A stretch of DNA of 16,936 nt, from NCBI GenBank assembly GCA_005881495.1, contig VBHI01000347.1, forward strand, positions 1-16,936. Reading direction: 5' to 3'. Shown one piece after another: positions 7,046 to 13,742 of this stretch (position 1 is its first letter; each line of letters starts with the position of its first letter). This DNA comes from Chloroflexota bacterium (GTDB lineage Bacteria; Chloroflexota; Ktedonobacteria; Ktedonobacterales; Ktedonobacteraceae). A program made the position numbers and the translations under genes. Under the pieces are notes generated by a model that ran no database searches, had not been told where the DNA came from, and saw only the letters and a list, made by a program, of their open reading frames with translations.

Positions 7046-7301
7046 GTGAGCTTGAGTAACAGCCGTGAAAGTTCTTTCGCCAATTTCCCGCCGCATCCGC
7101 CGCTTAATCTCCCTGCCTATGTCTTGCAGATCGCAGTGAAAGAGGGCGTAGGTATTGGTAAAATCAATGCTTGCTTCATCGATGGACTTTGGGACAACAA
7201 CGGGGGACACTGTTCATTTCAATCGTCATGGCGCCACGATCATTGCCGACCTGATCGAGAGGTGGGTCCGTGAGAGTGCTACGATCGCCTCGACCAATTG
7301 A
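7046..7301 (+). pseudogene. Possible frameshifted C-terminal remnant of an SGNH/GDSL hydrolase
   Basis: The 576 bases between the CAP and GH3 genes contain no intact gene. In one frame (7046 onward) the text LPAYVLQIAVKEGVGIGKI resembles the helix before the last SGNH block. After a frame change, 7152-7301 reads DFGTTTGDTVHFNRHGATIIADLIERWVRE-like text (see DTVHFNRHG), which matches the Asp-x-x-His block V of SGNH/GDSL esterases, and ends at TGA 7299-7301. The catalytic-Ser block is absent. This is a by-eye resemblance only and could be chance. Confidence 0.35.
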
Positions 7302-7304
7302 CCA

Positions 7305-7333
7305 TTGAGATCATTTTCGGTGTGAGATAATAG
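7305..7333 (+). promoter_or_regulatory. Possible promoter of the GH3 gene
   Basis: TTGAGA (7305-7310) is followed after 17 bases by TAATAG (7328-7333). An overlapping alternative -10, GATAAT at 7326, gives a 15-base spacer. The site lies just past the SGNH-like remnant and about 160 bases before the GH3 start, leaving a long structured leader. Confidence 0.4.
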
Positions 7334-7346
7334 GGAGATGGCAACA

Positions 7347-7424
7347 CACTCCCTTCTGGGAGTGATCTGGGGACACCTGTCCCCAGCCCTTCTCACCCCG
7401 TCCGTTTCCCCTGGAAACAGGGAC
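7347..7424 (+). promoter_or_regulatory. Three consecutive hairpins in the GH3 leader
   Basis: CACTCCC-TTCT-GGGAGTG (7347-7364), the perfect 20-base palindrome CTGGGGACACCTGTCCCCAG (7367-7386), and GTTTCC-CCT-GGAAAC (7404-7418) with outer GTCC/GGAC pairing lie in a row between the presumed promoter and the GH3 ribosome site. They could be DNA operators or a folded mRNA leader. None matches a riboswitch I recognise. Confidence 0.45.
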
Positions 7425-7490
7425 GAAGCACGTAACAGAACAGACAGACAAGCAGGCCGAAGATCGGCCCAACCATGAAGAGGAGACACG

Positions 7491-9680
7491 ATGACGACAA
7501 GACCCTTTGGTGCCGCTGATGCCTTCGGTGCCCTTGCGACGACGGAATCGCTCACCGATGCACAAATCGAGGAGAGGGCACAGGCTCTGCTCGACCAGCT
7601 CACGCTCGACGAGAAGATCGGGTTGATGGACGGCGATCCGCCCTTCTGGTCCGGCCTCGCCGATATGTTTACTGGGGGCTACAATAAGCACCCCTGGGTG
7701 GCTGGCGCTGTGCCGCGCCTCGGCATCCCCGGCGTGCGCTTCTCCGACGGCCCGCGTGGTATCGTTATGCCTGGCGCGACCACCTTCCCCGTGGCGATGG
7801 CGCGCGGCGCGAGCTGGGATCCGGCGCTGGAAGAGCGGATCGGCGACGCGATAGGTCGTGAGCTGCGCGCGCTGGGCGGCAATCACTTCGGCGGCGTGTG
7901 CATCAACCTCGTGCGCCATCCGGCCTGGGGCCGTGCCCAGGAGACCTACGGCGAAGATACCCACCATCTCGGTGCGTTCGCTGCGGCGCTCACCCGCGGC
8001 GTGCAAGGCCATGTGATGGCTTGCGCCAAGCACTACGCCCTCAATTCGATGGAGAACGCCCGCTTTACTGTCGACGTGACCATTGACCCACGCGCACTGT
8101 ACGAGGTCTATCTGCCGCATTTCAAGCGGGCGGTGGACGCGGGCGTGGCCTCGGTGATGAGCGCCTACAATAGTGTCAACGGAGAATGGTGTGGGCAGAA
8201 CAAGACGTTGCTCCACGATATCCTCAAGGAGCAGTGGGGCTTCCAGGGCTTCGTGCTCACCGACTTTATCTGGGGGATGCGAGATGCCAAAAAGGCCGCT
8301 CTCGCCGGGCAAGATCTCGAAATGCCGTTCCAGAATCTGTACCAGCGCCATCTGAAAGGGCTGGTCGAGCGCGGCGAGGTGCCGCTCGCACGGATCGACG
8401 ACGCGGCACTGCGACTGCTCCGGCAGCAGGTGCGTTTTGCACAGGGGCGCAATTCCAGCGACTACACCCCCGAGGTGGTTGGCAACGCGGTGCACCGCCA
8501 GCTCGCCCGTGAGGCCGCCCAAAAGAGCATCGTGCTGCTCAAAAACGAGGGCAACCTCTTGCCGCTCGTGAACGTGCAGCGCGTGGCTGTGATCGGGAAG
8601 CTGGCCGACACGCCCAACACTGGCGACCGCGGCTCCAGCAACACGCTCCCGGCCTACGTGATCACTCCGCTCCAAGGGCTGCGCGATGCGCTCGGGGATG
8701 GGGCCACAGTCGTGTATGACGATGGCAGCGACTCGGCGCGGGCGGCTGCAGCGGCCACAGGTGCTGATGTGGCGATCTGCGTGGTGGGCTACACCTCTGC
8801 CGACGAGGGCGAGTACGTCGCGCCCGAGACCATGGCCCAGCTGGCCGCGCTCTTCCCACCCCCAACCCCGGAGGAGGCGCCGATCGCCCAGGCGCTGATG
8901 CAGGCGGCGCCATCAGCTGAGAAGGCGGGGTTTGGGATCGGCGGCGACCGCAGCTCGCTGACACTGCACGCGGACGACGAGGCGCTGATTCAGGCCGTCG
9001 CGGCGGCGAACGCGCGCACCATTGTCGCGATGATGGCCGGCAGTGCAGTCATCACCGAGGTTTGGCGCGTGCAGGTGCCAGCCATCCTGATGCTCTGGTA
9101 CCCGGGCATGGAGGGCGGCACCGCGTTCGCCGATGTACTGCTTGGGCGGGTCAATCCAAGTGGGAAACTCCCCTGCACCTTCCCACAGCGCGCCGAGGAT
9201 CTCCCGTTTTTCGATAAAAATGCCACAGCGATCACCTATGACCTGTGGCACGGCTACCGCAAGCTGGAGCGAGATGGCGCTGCGCCGGCCTTCCCATTCG
9301 GCTTCGGCCTGAGCTACACCACCTACGCCTACGGCAACCTGCAGCTGGCCCAGGATCGCCTGGGGGCGGATGATACCCTGGAAGCGAGGATCGACGTCAC
9401 CAACACCGGCAATGTGGCCGGCGAGGAGGTGGTGCAGCTGTACATCGCGGCGCACGGCTCGAAGGTGGAGCGTGCGCCCAAGGAGTTGAAGGCGTTCGCC
9501 CGCGTCGCACTGCCGCCAGGTGAAACGCGGACGGTCAGCCTTGCGGTCCCCGTCTCCGATCTGGCCTATTATGATGGCACAGGGGGATGGAGCGTCGAGC
9601 CGATTGCCTATGAGGTCATCATCGGTCGTCATGCCCTCGACTCTCAAGCGCGTCGAGCACGGTTCACCGTCATGGGGTGA
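7491..9680 (+). CDS. Glycoside hydrolase family 3 beta-glucosidase-type enzyme
   Basis: A 729-residue GH3 protein. The ATG at 7491 has AGGAG (7481-7485) five bases upstream. The N-terminal TIM-barrel-like domain carries GRAQETYGED, KHYALNSMENARF and the nucleophile-bearing GFVLTDFIWG with Asp258 (usual form SDW). The alpha/beta sandwich domain follows (AAQKSIVLLKNEGNLLPL, GGDRSSLTLH, LMLWYPGMEGGTAFADVLLG). A C-terminal fibronectin-III-like domain starts after FPFGFGLSYTTYAY. All three domains are present, as in bacterial beta-glucosidases and xylosidases, so exact substrate specificity is not determined. No signal peptide is visible, so it probably acts in the cytoplasm on imported glucosides. 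Third codon positions are dominated by G and C, visibly more than in the flanking genes. No transporter or LacI-type regulator is adjacent, so it is a lone gene, possibly acquired. Confidence 0.92.
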   Translation: MTTRPFGAADAFGALATTESLTDAQIEERAQALLDQLTLDEKIGLMDGDPPFWSGLADMFTGGYNKHPWVAGAVPRLGIPGVRFSDGPRGIVMPGATTFPVAMARGASWDPALEERIGDAIGRELRALGGNHFGGVCINLVRHPAWGRAQETYGEDTHHLGAFAAALTRGVQGHVMACAKHYALNSMENARFTVDVTIDPRALYEVYLPHFKRAVDAGVASVMSAYNSVNGEWCGQNKTLLHDILKEQWGFQGFVLTDFIWGMRDAKKAALAGQDLEMPFQNLYQRHLKGLVERGEVPLARIDDAALRLLRQQVRFAQGRNSSDYTPEVVGNAVHRQLAREAAQKSIVLLKNEGNLLPLVNVQRVAVIGKLADTPNTGDRGSSNTLPAYVITPLQGLRDALGDGATVVYDDGSDSARAAAAATGADVAICVVGYTSADEGEYVAPETMAQLAALFPPPTPEEAPIAQALMQAAPSAEKAGFGIGGDRSSLTLHADDEALIQAVAAANARTIVAMMAGSAVITEVWRVQVPAILMLWYPGMEGGTAFADVLLGRVNPSGKLPCTFPQRAEDLPFFDKNATAITYDLWHGYRKLERDGAAPAFPFGFGLSYTTYAYGNLQLAQDRLGADDTLEARIDVTNTGNVAGEEVVQLYIAAHGSKVERAPKELKAFARVALPPGETRTVSLAVPVSDLAYYDGTGGWSVEPIAYEVIIGRHALDSQARRARFTVMG

Positions 9681-9812
9681 ACAGGACACCATCTCTTCGG
9701 TTAAGAATGCGCCGATCGACTCCAGAAGCGAAGACGCCTTTTTCACGTAAGCTCATCATGAGCGAGAATCAGCGAACCTGCGTCAGAGCCATGTATCAAG
9801 TTAAATTACAAA

Positions 9813-9853
9813 AAGCTGATGTGTTTGCAGCGGAACTGCAAACACATCAGCTT
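9813..9853. terminator. Bidirectional intrinsic terminator between GH3 and PPDK genes
   Basis: An 18-base perfect stem, AAGCTGATGTGTTTGCAG (9813-9830) with its complement (9836-9853), encloses the 5-base loop CGGAA. On the minus strand the stem is followed by TTTTGTAATTT, a good terminator tail 12 bases past the PPDK stop. On the plus strand the tail CTCTTTATAT is weaker. It separates two converging genes. Confidence 0.85.
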
Positions 9854-9865
9854 CTCTTTATATAG

Positions 9866-12646
9866 TTACTTGTCGCGTTCGCCAATAGTCAACGCTGCCT
9901 GGGCGGCGGCCAGCCTGGCAACGGGGACGCGATAGGGCGAGCAGCTGACATAATCGAGGCCGACCATGTGGAAGAACTCGATGCTGTCGGGGTCGCCACC
10001 GTGCTCACCGCAGACGCCCACTTCCAGGGTGGGGTTGGCTTTCCGGCCGTTCACTACCGCCATGTGGACGAGTTGCCCGACGCCGTCGCGGTCGATCGTC
10101 TGGAAGGGGTTGACGGGAAGTATCTTGACTTTCCCATCTGCGCCTGGCTCCTCAAGACCATCGACGTATTTGAGCAGGAACTTGCCCTCGGCGTCGTCGC
10201 GGCTGAAGCCAAAGGTGGTTTGCGTCAGGTCGTTGGTGCCGAAGCTGAAGAACTCGGCCACCTCGGCGATCGGCCCGGCGGTCAGAGCTGCGCGGGGCAG
10301 TTCGATCATAGTGCCGAATTTGTAGGCGACGCCCTCGCCGGCCTCGCCAGCAATTTTTTTGGCTTCTGCCTCTAGCTGGCGGCGAACCTCTTTCAACTCG
10401 TTGACATGTCCAACCAGGGGAATCATGATCTTGGGATGGATTGTCTTGCCCTCTCTGGCCACCTCGAGGGCGGCTTCGAGGATCGCGCGCGTTTGCATGA
10501 TGTTGATCTCGGGGAAGAGCAGTCCCAGGCGGCAGCCACGCAGGCCGAGCATGGGGTTCATTTCGCGCATGGAGGCGACTTCTTCGAGCATCTTGCGTTT
10601 CTCTTCGAGTTCCTTGGGATTTTCTCCACTGGTCTCCAGGCGGGTTACATCGACCAGCAGTTCTTCGTACGAGGGGAGGAACTCGTGCAGAGGTGGGTCG
10701 ATGAGACGGATGACCACGGGGTAGCCCTCACCCGTTTTGGGATCGACCATGGCCTCGAAGATGCCTTTGAAGTCGCTGCGCTGGAAGGGGAGCAGCTGAT
10801 CAAGGGCTTCCTGTCGCTCTTCTTTGCTCTCGGCGAGGATCATCTTTTGCACGATGGGCAGGCGTTCCTGCTCCATAAACATATGCTCGGTGCGGCAGAG
10901 GCCGATGCCCTGTGCCCCAAAGGTGACCGCGCGCCTGGCATCGCGGGGATAGTCGGCGTTGGACCAGACACCGAGGCGGCGGTACTGGTCGGCCCATCCG
11001 AGCAGTTTTTGCAGATCGGTCTCTTTGGCGTAGTCGGCTTCGACGGTCTTGATGATGCCCGCGAAGACTTCGCCGGTGGCACCATCGATAGAAATGTCGT
11101 CGCCTTCACGCAGGACGAAATCGGAGCCAACGACGTGGAAGAGATGCTCCGCTTCGTTGACGCGGATACCCTCGCAGCCTGCAACGCAGGGCAGGCCGAG
11201 TCCGCGCGCAACCACTGCAGCGTGACTGGTGGCGCCGCCACGGGCCGTGAGAATACCTTTGGCAACCAGCATGCCGTGGACATCATCGGGACTTGTCTCC
11301 GGGCGGACCAGCACGACGGGCACTTTGGCTTTTCCCATTGCTTCAGCGCGGTCCGCGTCGAAGACAGCCTTACCGCTGGCTGCTCCAGGTGAGGCGTTCA
11401 AGCCCTTCGCCAGCAGACGTCCCTCCTCTGCAGCTTTCCTCTTCTCGTTTTCGTCAAAGCGTGGCAGCAGCAATTGATAGACCTGGGTGGTGTCGGCGCG
11501 TTTGACGGCCTCCTGTGCGGTAATCACGCCTTCTTCGACCATATCAACCAGGATTTTCACACCGGCCTGGGCGCTGCGCTTACCCGAGCGGGTCTGGAGC
11601 ATGTAAAGGTGGCCCTTTTCCACCGTAAATTCCAGGTCTTGCATGTCGTGGTAGTGCTGCTCCAGGCGGTGAGCGATCTCCTGGAACTGTTTGTAGACCT
11701 CGGGGAGGTCTTCGTGCAGGCGGCTGATTTTCGAGGGCGTGCGAATGCCGGCTACGACGTCCTCACCCTGGGCATTGAGCAGGTATTCACCGTAGAGTTG
11801 CTTCTCACCTGTGCCGGGATCGCGGGTGAAGGCGACGCCGGTGCCGCTATCGCTGCCCATGTTGCCGAAGACCATGCTCTGAACGTTGACGGCGGTACCG
11901 AGGTTGTGCGGGATCTTATTGAAATTGCGGTAGTCGAAGGCACGCTTGTTATTCCACGATGAGAAGACAGCCTCGATGGCTTTTTGCAACTGCTGGTAGA
12001 CATCGGTGGGGAAGGGCTCGCCGGACTGGCGTTCGGCCACCTGTTTGAACTCGACGACCAGATTTTTGAGTTCGGCGGCGGGAATTTCGGGATCGGTTTT
12101 GACGCCGGCGCGCTCTTTGTATTGATCCAGGATACGTTCAAAGTCGCTGGGGTCGGTGTTCAGGACGATTTTGCTGAACATCTGGATGAAGCGACGATAG
12201 GCGTCGTAGGCGAAACGCTCGTCCCCGGTCAGTTTTACCAGGCCCTGGACGGTCTCATCGTTGATGCCGAGGTTGAGCACGGTATCCATCATACCGGGCA
12301 TAGAGAATTTGGCGCCTGAGCGCACGGAGACGAGCAGGGGATTCTCTTTGTTGCCGAAGCCTTTGCCCGTCTGTTGCTCAACGATCTTCAATGCAGCCAG
12401 CACCTGCTCCCACATCCCCTGTGGGAAATGCTTACCGGAATCATAGTAGGCGTTACAAGCTTCAGTGGTAATGGTAAAGCCAGCAGGGACTGGTAGTCCC
12501 GCGTTGGTCATTTCGGCCACGCCCGCGCCTTTGCCGCCAAGCAGCTCGCGCATGGTAGCGTTGCCTTCACTAAAGAGATAGATCCATTTGCGCGGTGACT
12601 GTTTGACCGCGTCTTCCAAAGCTGTGTGTGTAATCTGTTGTGTCAA
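9866..12646 (-). CDS. ppdK: Pyruvate, phosphate dikinase
   Basis: A 926-residue PPDK that interconverts pyruvate + ATP + Pi with PEP + AMP + PPi. The start is TTG at 12646, with GGGAGGA (12651-12657) just upstream and no better ATG. The N-terminal ATP-grasp region begins KWIYLFSEGNATMRELLGGKGAGVAEM. The swivelling domain has the phospho-carrier His475 in GGATSHAAVVARG. The C-terminal PEP/pyruvate barrel ends with VCGEHGGDPDSIEFF, where Cys879 is the catalytic acid. The order matches characterised PPDKs (for example Clostridium symbiosum His455 and Cys831), although this protein is about 50 residues longer than usual. Cytosolic; it can run toward PEP for gluconeogenesis or toward ATP in glycolysis. 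The HEPN gene lies 29 bases upstream on the same strand, so both are probably one transcript. PEP synthase was rejected because the length and GGDP/CGEHG context fit PPDK. Confidence 0.96.
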   Translation of the reverse strand: MTQQITHTALEDAVKQSPRKWIYLFSEGNATMRELLGGKGAGVAEMTNAGLPVPAGFTITTEACNAYYDSGKHFPQGMWEQVLAALKIVEQQTGKGFGNKENPLLVSVRSGAKFSMPGMMDTVLNLGINDETVQGLVKLTGDERFAYDAYRRFIQMFSKIVLNTDPSDFERILDQYKERAGVKTDPEIPAAELKNLVVEFKQVAERQSGEPFPTDVYQQLQKAIEAVFSSWNNKRAFDYRNFNKIPHNLGTAVNVQSMVFGNMGSDSGTGVAFTRDPGTGEKQLYGEYLLNAQGEDVVAGIRTPSKISRLHEDLPEVYKQFQEIAHRLEQHYHDMQDLEFTVEKGHLYMLQTRSGKRSAQAGVKILVDMVEEGVITAQEAVKRADTTQVYQLLLPRFDENEKRKAAEEGRLLAKGLNASPGAASGKAVFDADRAEAMGKAKVPVVLVRPETSPDDVHGMLVAKGILTARGGATSHAAVVARGLGLPCVAGCEGIRVNEAEHLFHVVGSDFVLREGDDISIDGATGEVFAGIIKTVEADYAKETDLQKLLGWADQYRRLGVWSNADYPRDARRAVTFGAQGIGLCRTEHMFMEQERLPIVQKMILAESKEERQEALDQLLPFQRSDFKGIFEAMVDPKTGEGYPVVIRLIDPPLHEFLPSYEELLVDVTRLETSGENPKELEEKRKMLEEVASMREMNPMLGLRGCRLGLLFPEINIMQTRAILEAALEVAREGKTIHPKIMIPLVGHVNELKEVRRQLEAEAKKIAGEAGEGVAYKFGTMIELPRAALTAGPIAEVAEFFSFGTNDLTQTTFGFSRDDAEGKFLLKYVDGLEEPGADGKVKILPVNPFQTIDRDGVGQLVHMAVVNGRKANPTLEVGVCGEHGGDPDSIEFFHMVGLDYVSCSPYRVPVARLAAAQAALTIGERDK

Positions 12647-12675
12647 AATATCCTCCCAAACATGCTGCTACATAA

Positions 12676-13221
12676 TTATGGGCTTAGGACAATGCTTCTA
12701 GCCCAACGTAATACTTGACGAGCACTTTTTACATAACTATCGGCCTGATCTGCATTGATCACTTCATCGGCCTCTTCTGGTGGTGTATTGACATAAAAGG
12801 CTTCAGGGTGAAACGGCGATAATATGGCCATCTCGTTCTGAATATCCTCTGGTGCACCCACCGTTGCGCCAAGTGTGCGCAGATCATGATCGTACATGGA
12901 CCTGCGGCCAAAACGGAGTAGACTGACAGATTGTGCGGCCTTCTCTGCTGCCTGATTGCAATAGTCTGCGCAGGCAAAATGTCTTCCCAGGCTGAGTTCC
13001 AATGCCGCGGTCGCCATGTCCTGTGCGGCCTCCGCGTATAAGCCTATCGCGCCCTGTAGATCGCCGCCCGTTTGATTGGCTGGGTAGGAAGCCTCTGCGG
13101 GTGGCGAAGCAGGTGAAACTGCTGGCTGGTCGAGACTCACTCCCTCTGTCAGCAGTCGTTCTATTTCTTCGGAATGACTGTTATCAGAGTCAGCAGAGTT
13201 ATCCGTTTGTTTGTGTGACAT
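12676..13221 (-). CDS. HEPN-domain protein upstream of ppdK
   Basis: A 181-residue protein. Residues 1-55 are polar and probably disordered (many Ser, Asp, Pro, Ala). Residues about 56-178 look like a four-helix HEPN domain: YAEAAQDMATAALELSLGRHFACADYCNQAAEKAAQ, then YDHDLRTLG, FHPEAFYVNTP and a last helix DSYVKSARQVLRWARSIV. The pattern (A..A..DL with QAAEKA and HDL) matches the small HEPN proteins often paired with nucleotidyltransferases. R107-x4-H112 resembles the R-x4-6-H RNase signature, but it falls in the HDL loop, so catalytic activity is uncertain. No nucleotidyltransferase partner is in the window. Start ATG 13221 has AAGGA nine bases upstream. Only 29 bases, including the ppdK ribosome site, separate it from ppdK. 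The function is unknown and a regulatory or nucleic-acid role is only inferred. Confidence 0.75.
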   Translation of the reverse strand: MSHKQTDNSADSDNSHSEEIERLLTEGVSLDQPAVSPASPPAEASYPANQTGGDLQGAIGLYAEAAQDMATAALELSLGRHFACADYCNQAAEKAAQSVSLLRFGRRSMYDHDLRTLGATVGAPEDIQNEMAILSPFHPEAFYVNTPPEEADEVINADQADSYVKSARQVLRWARSIVLSP

Positions 13222-13261
13222 ACCATTTGATCCTTAGGGCGACCGGCCCAGCCAGACCGCC

Positions 13262-13396
13262 CCTTCGCTGCCTCTTCGCTTCGCTCAGAGCAAGTGTGGC
13301 TCAGGGTGACAAGGGAACCCACCCTGTCATGCTGAGCGCAGCGAAGCATCTCGACGCCCAGCGAGCCAGACCCTTCGCTGCACTCAAGGTGACAAG
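13262..13396. repeat. Interspersed repeat cluster (TGAGCGCAGCGAAG type) in the HEPN-ppdK leader
   Basis: Three copies of a short repeat lie here. The forward copy CTGTCATGCTGAGCGCAGCG begins at 13324 within 13323-13347. An inverted copy occupies 13372-13396 (19 of 25 bases match the forward one), and a longer, interrupted inverted copy occupies 13262-13313. The facing copies could pair as an RNA hairpin. Similar TGAGCGnAGCGAAG repeats are common between genes in Chloroflexota (general knowledge). The stretch 13222-13742 holds no gene. Confidence 0.6.
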
Positions 13397-13413
13397 TAGG
13401 GGCTGCCCCTACT
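13395..13413. repeat. Perfect 19-base palindrome of the taggggc family
   Basis: AGTAGGGGC-T-GCCCCTACT has 9-base perfect arms. It sits in the long leader between the HEPN promoter and the HEPN start, directly beside the TGAGCGCAGCGAAG repeat cluster. Confidence 0.6.
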
Positions 13414-13478
13414 ATACACGGTGGCGTTTCGCATAGGGTGTCTCTCAATGGCGTTTACGCTTTTTAGACACAGTGTTA

Positions 13479-13507
13479 ATATTATTCCCGCGCGTGCTTT
13501 GTGTCAA
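13479..13507 (-). promoter_or_regulatory. Sigma70-type promoter of the HEPN-ppdK operon
   Basis: On the minus strand a perfect TTGACA (13502-13507) is followed after 17 bases by TAATAT (13479-13484). Transcription would start near 13472, giving a leader of about 250 bases before the HEPN ATG. It is the only strong promoter found upstream of ppdK. Confidence 0.75.
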
Positions 13508-13534
13508 TGCTTTTAGGAGAGAAAAGAGAATACA

Positions 13535-13564
13535 TCGACGTCCTGCGGCCCTTAAAAGTATAAT
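13535..13564 (+). promoter_or_regulatory. Possible promoter of the ABC1-kinase gene
   Basis: A perfect TATAAT (13559-13564) is preceded after 18 bases by TCGACG (13535-13540), a four-of-six match to the -35 consensus. It diverges from the HEPN promoter 28 bases away and leaves a leader of about 170 bases. A weaker alternative, TTGTTT-15-TAGTTA, lies at 13691-13717. Confidence 0.45.
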
Positions 13565-13742
13565 GTGATCTTTTTGTGAAGCTATTGTGATTTCAGGTGA
13601 ATGAGTTGTGATGTTTGTGCGGTATCTTATGTTTGCAGAATTATGTGGCTATCGAATCGCCCTGGGTCTTCTTTACCAACCTCTATCCAATTGTTTGCGT
13701 ACATGCTATGCTAGTTAAAAATGAAATGGAAGGATTTTTTTA

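Noticed and set aside
6930..7150. Minus-strand transposase remnant (basic text such as IGREIKRRMRREIGER)
   Set aside because: A short basic stretch only, with no catalytic motif, no terminal inverted repeats and no target duplication seen.
7311..8675. Open minus-strand frame of 454 codons opposite the GH3 gene
   Set aside because: It is the antisense shadow of a G+C-rich gene. The product has no recognisable domain, while the plus strand carries full GH3 motifs.
8913..9746. Open minus-strand frame of 277 codons at the GH3 3' end
   Set aside because: Antisense shadow of the fibronectin-like end of the GH3 gene; no motifs or ribosome site.
10406..11392. Open plus-strand frame of 328 codons inside ppdK
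   Set aside because: Antisense shadow of ppdK, whose catalytic His and Cys motifs are on the minus strand.
12676..13221. HEPN-MNT toxin-antitoxin pair
   Set aside because: No small nucleotidyltransferase gene is adjacent; the neighbour on the same transcript is ppdK.
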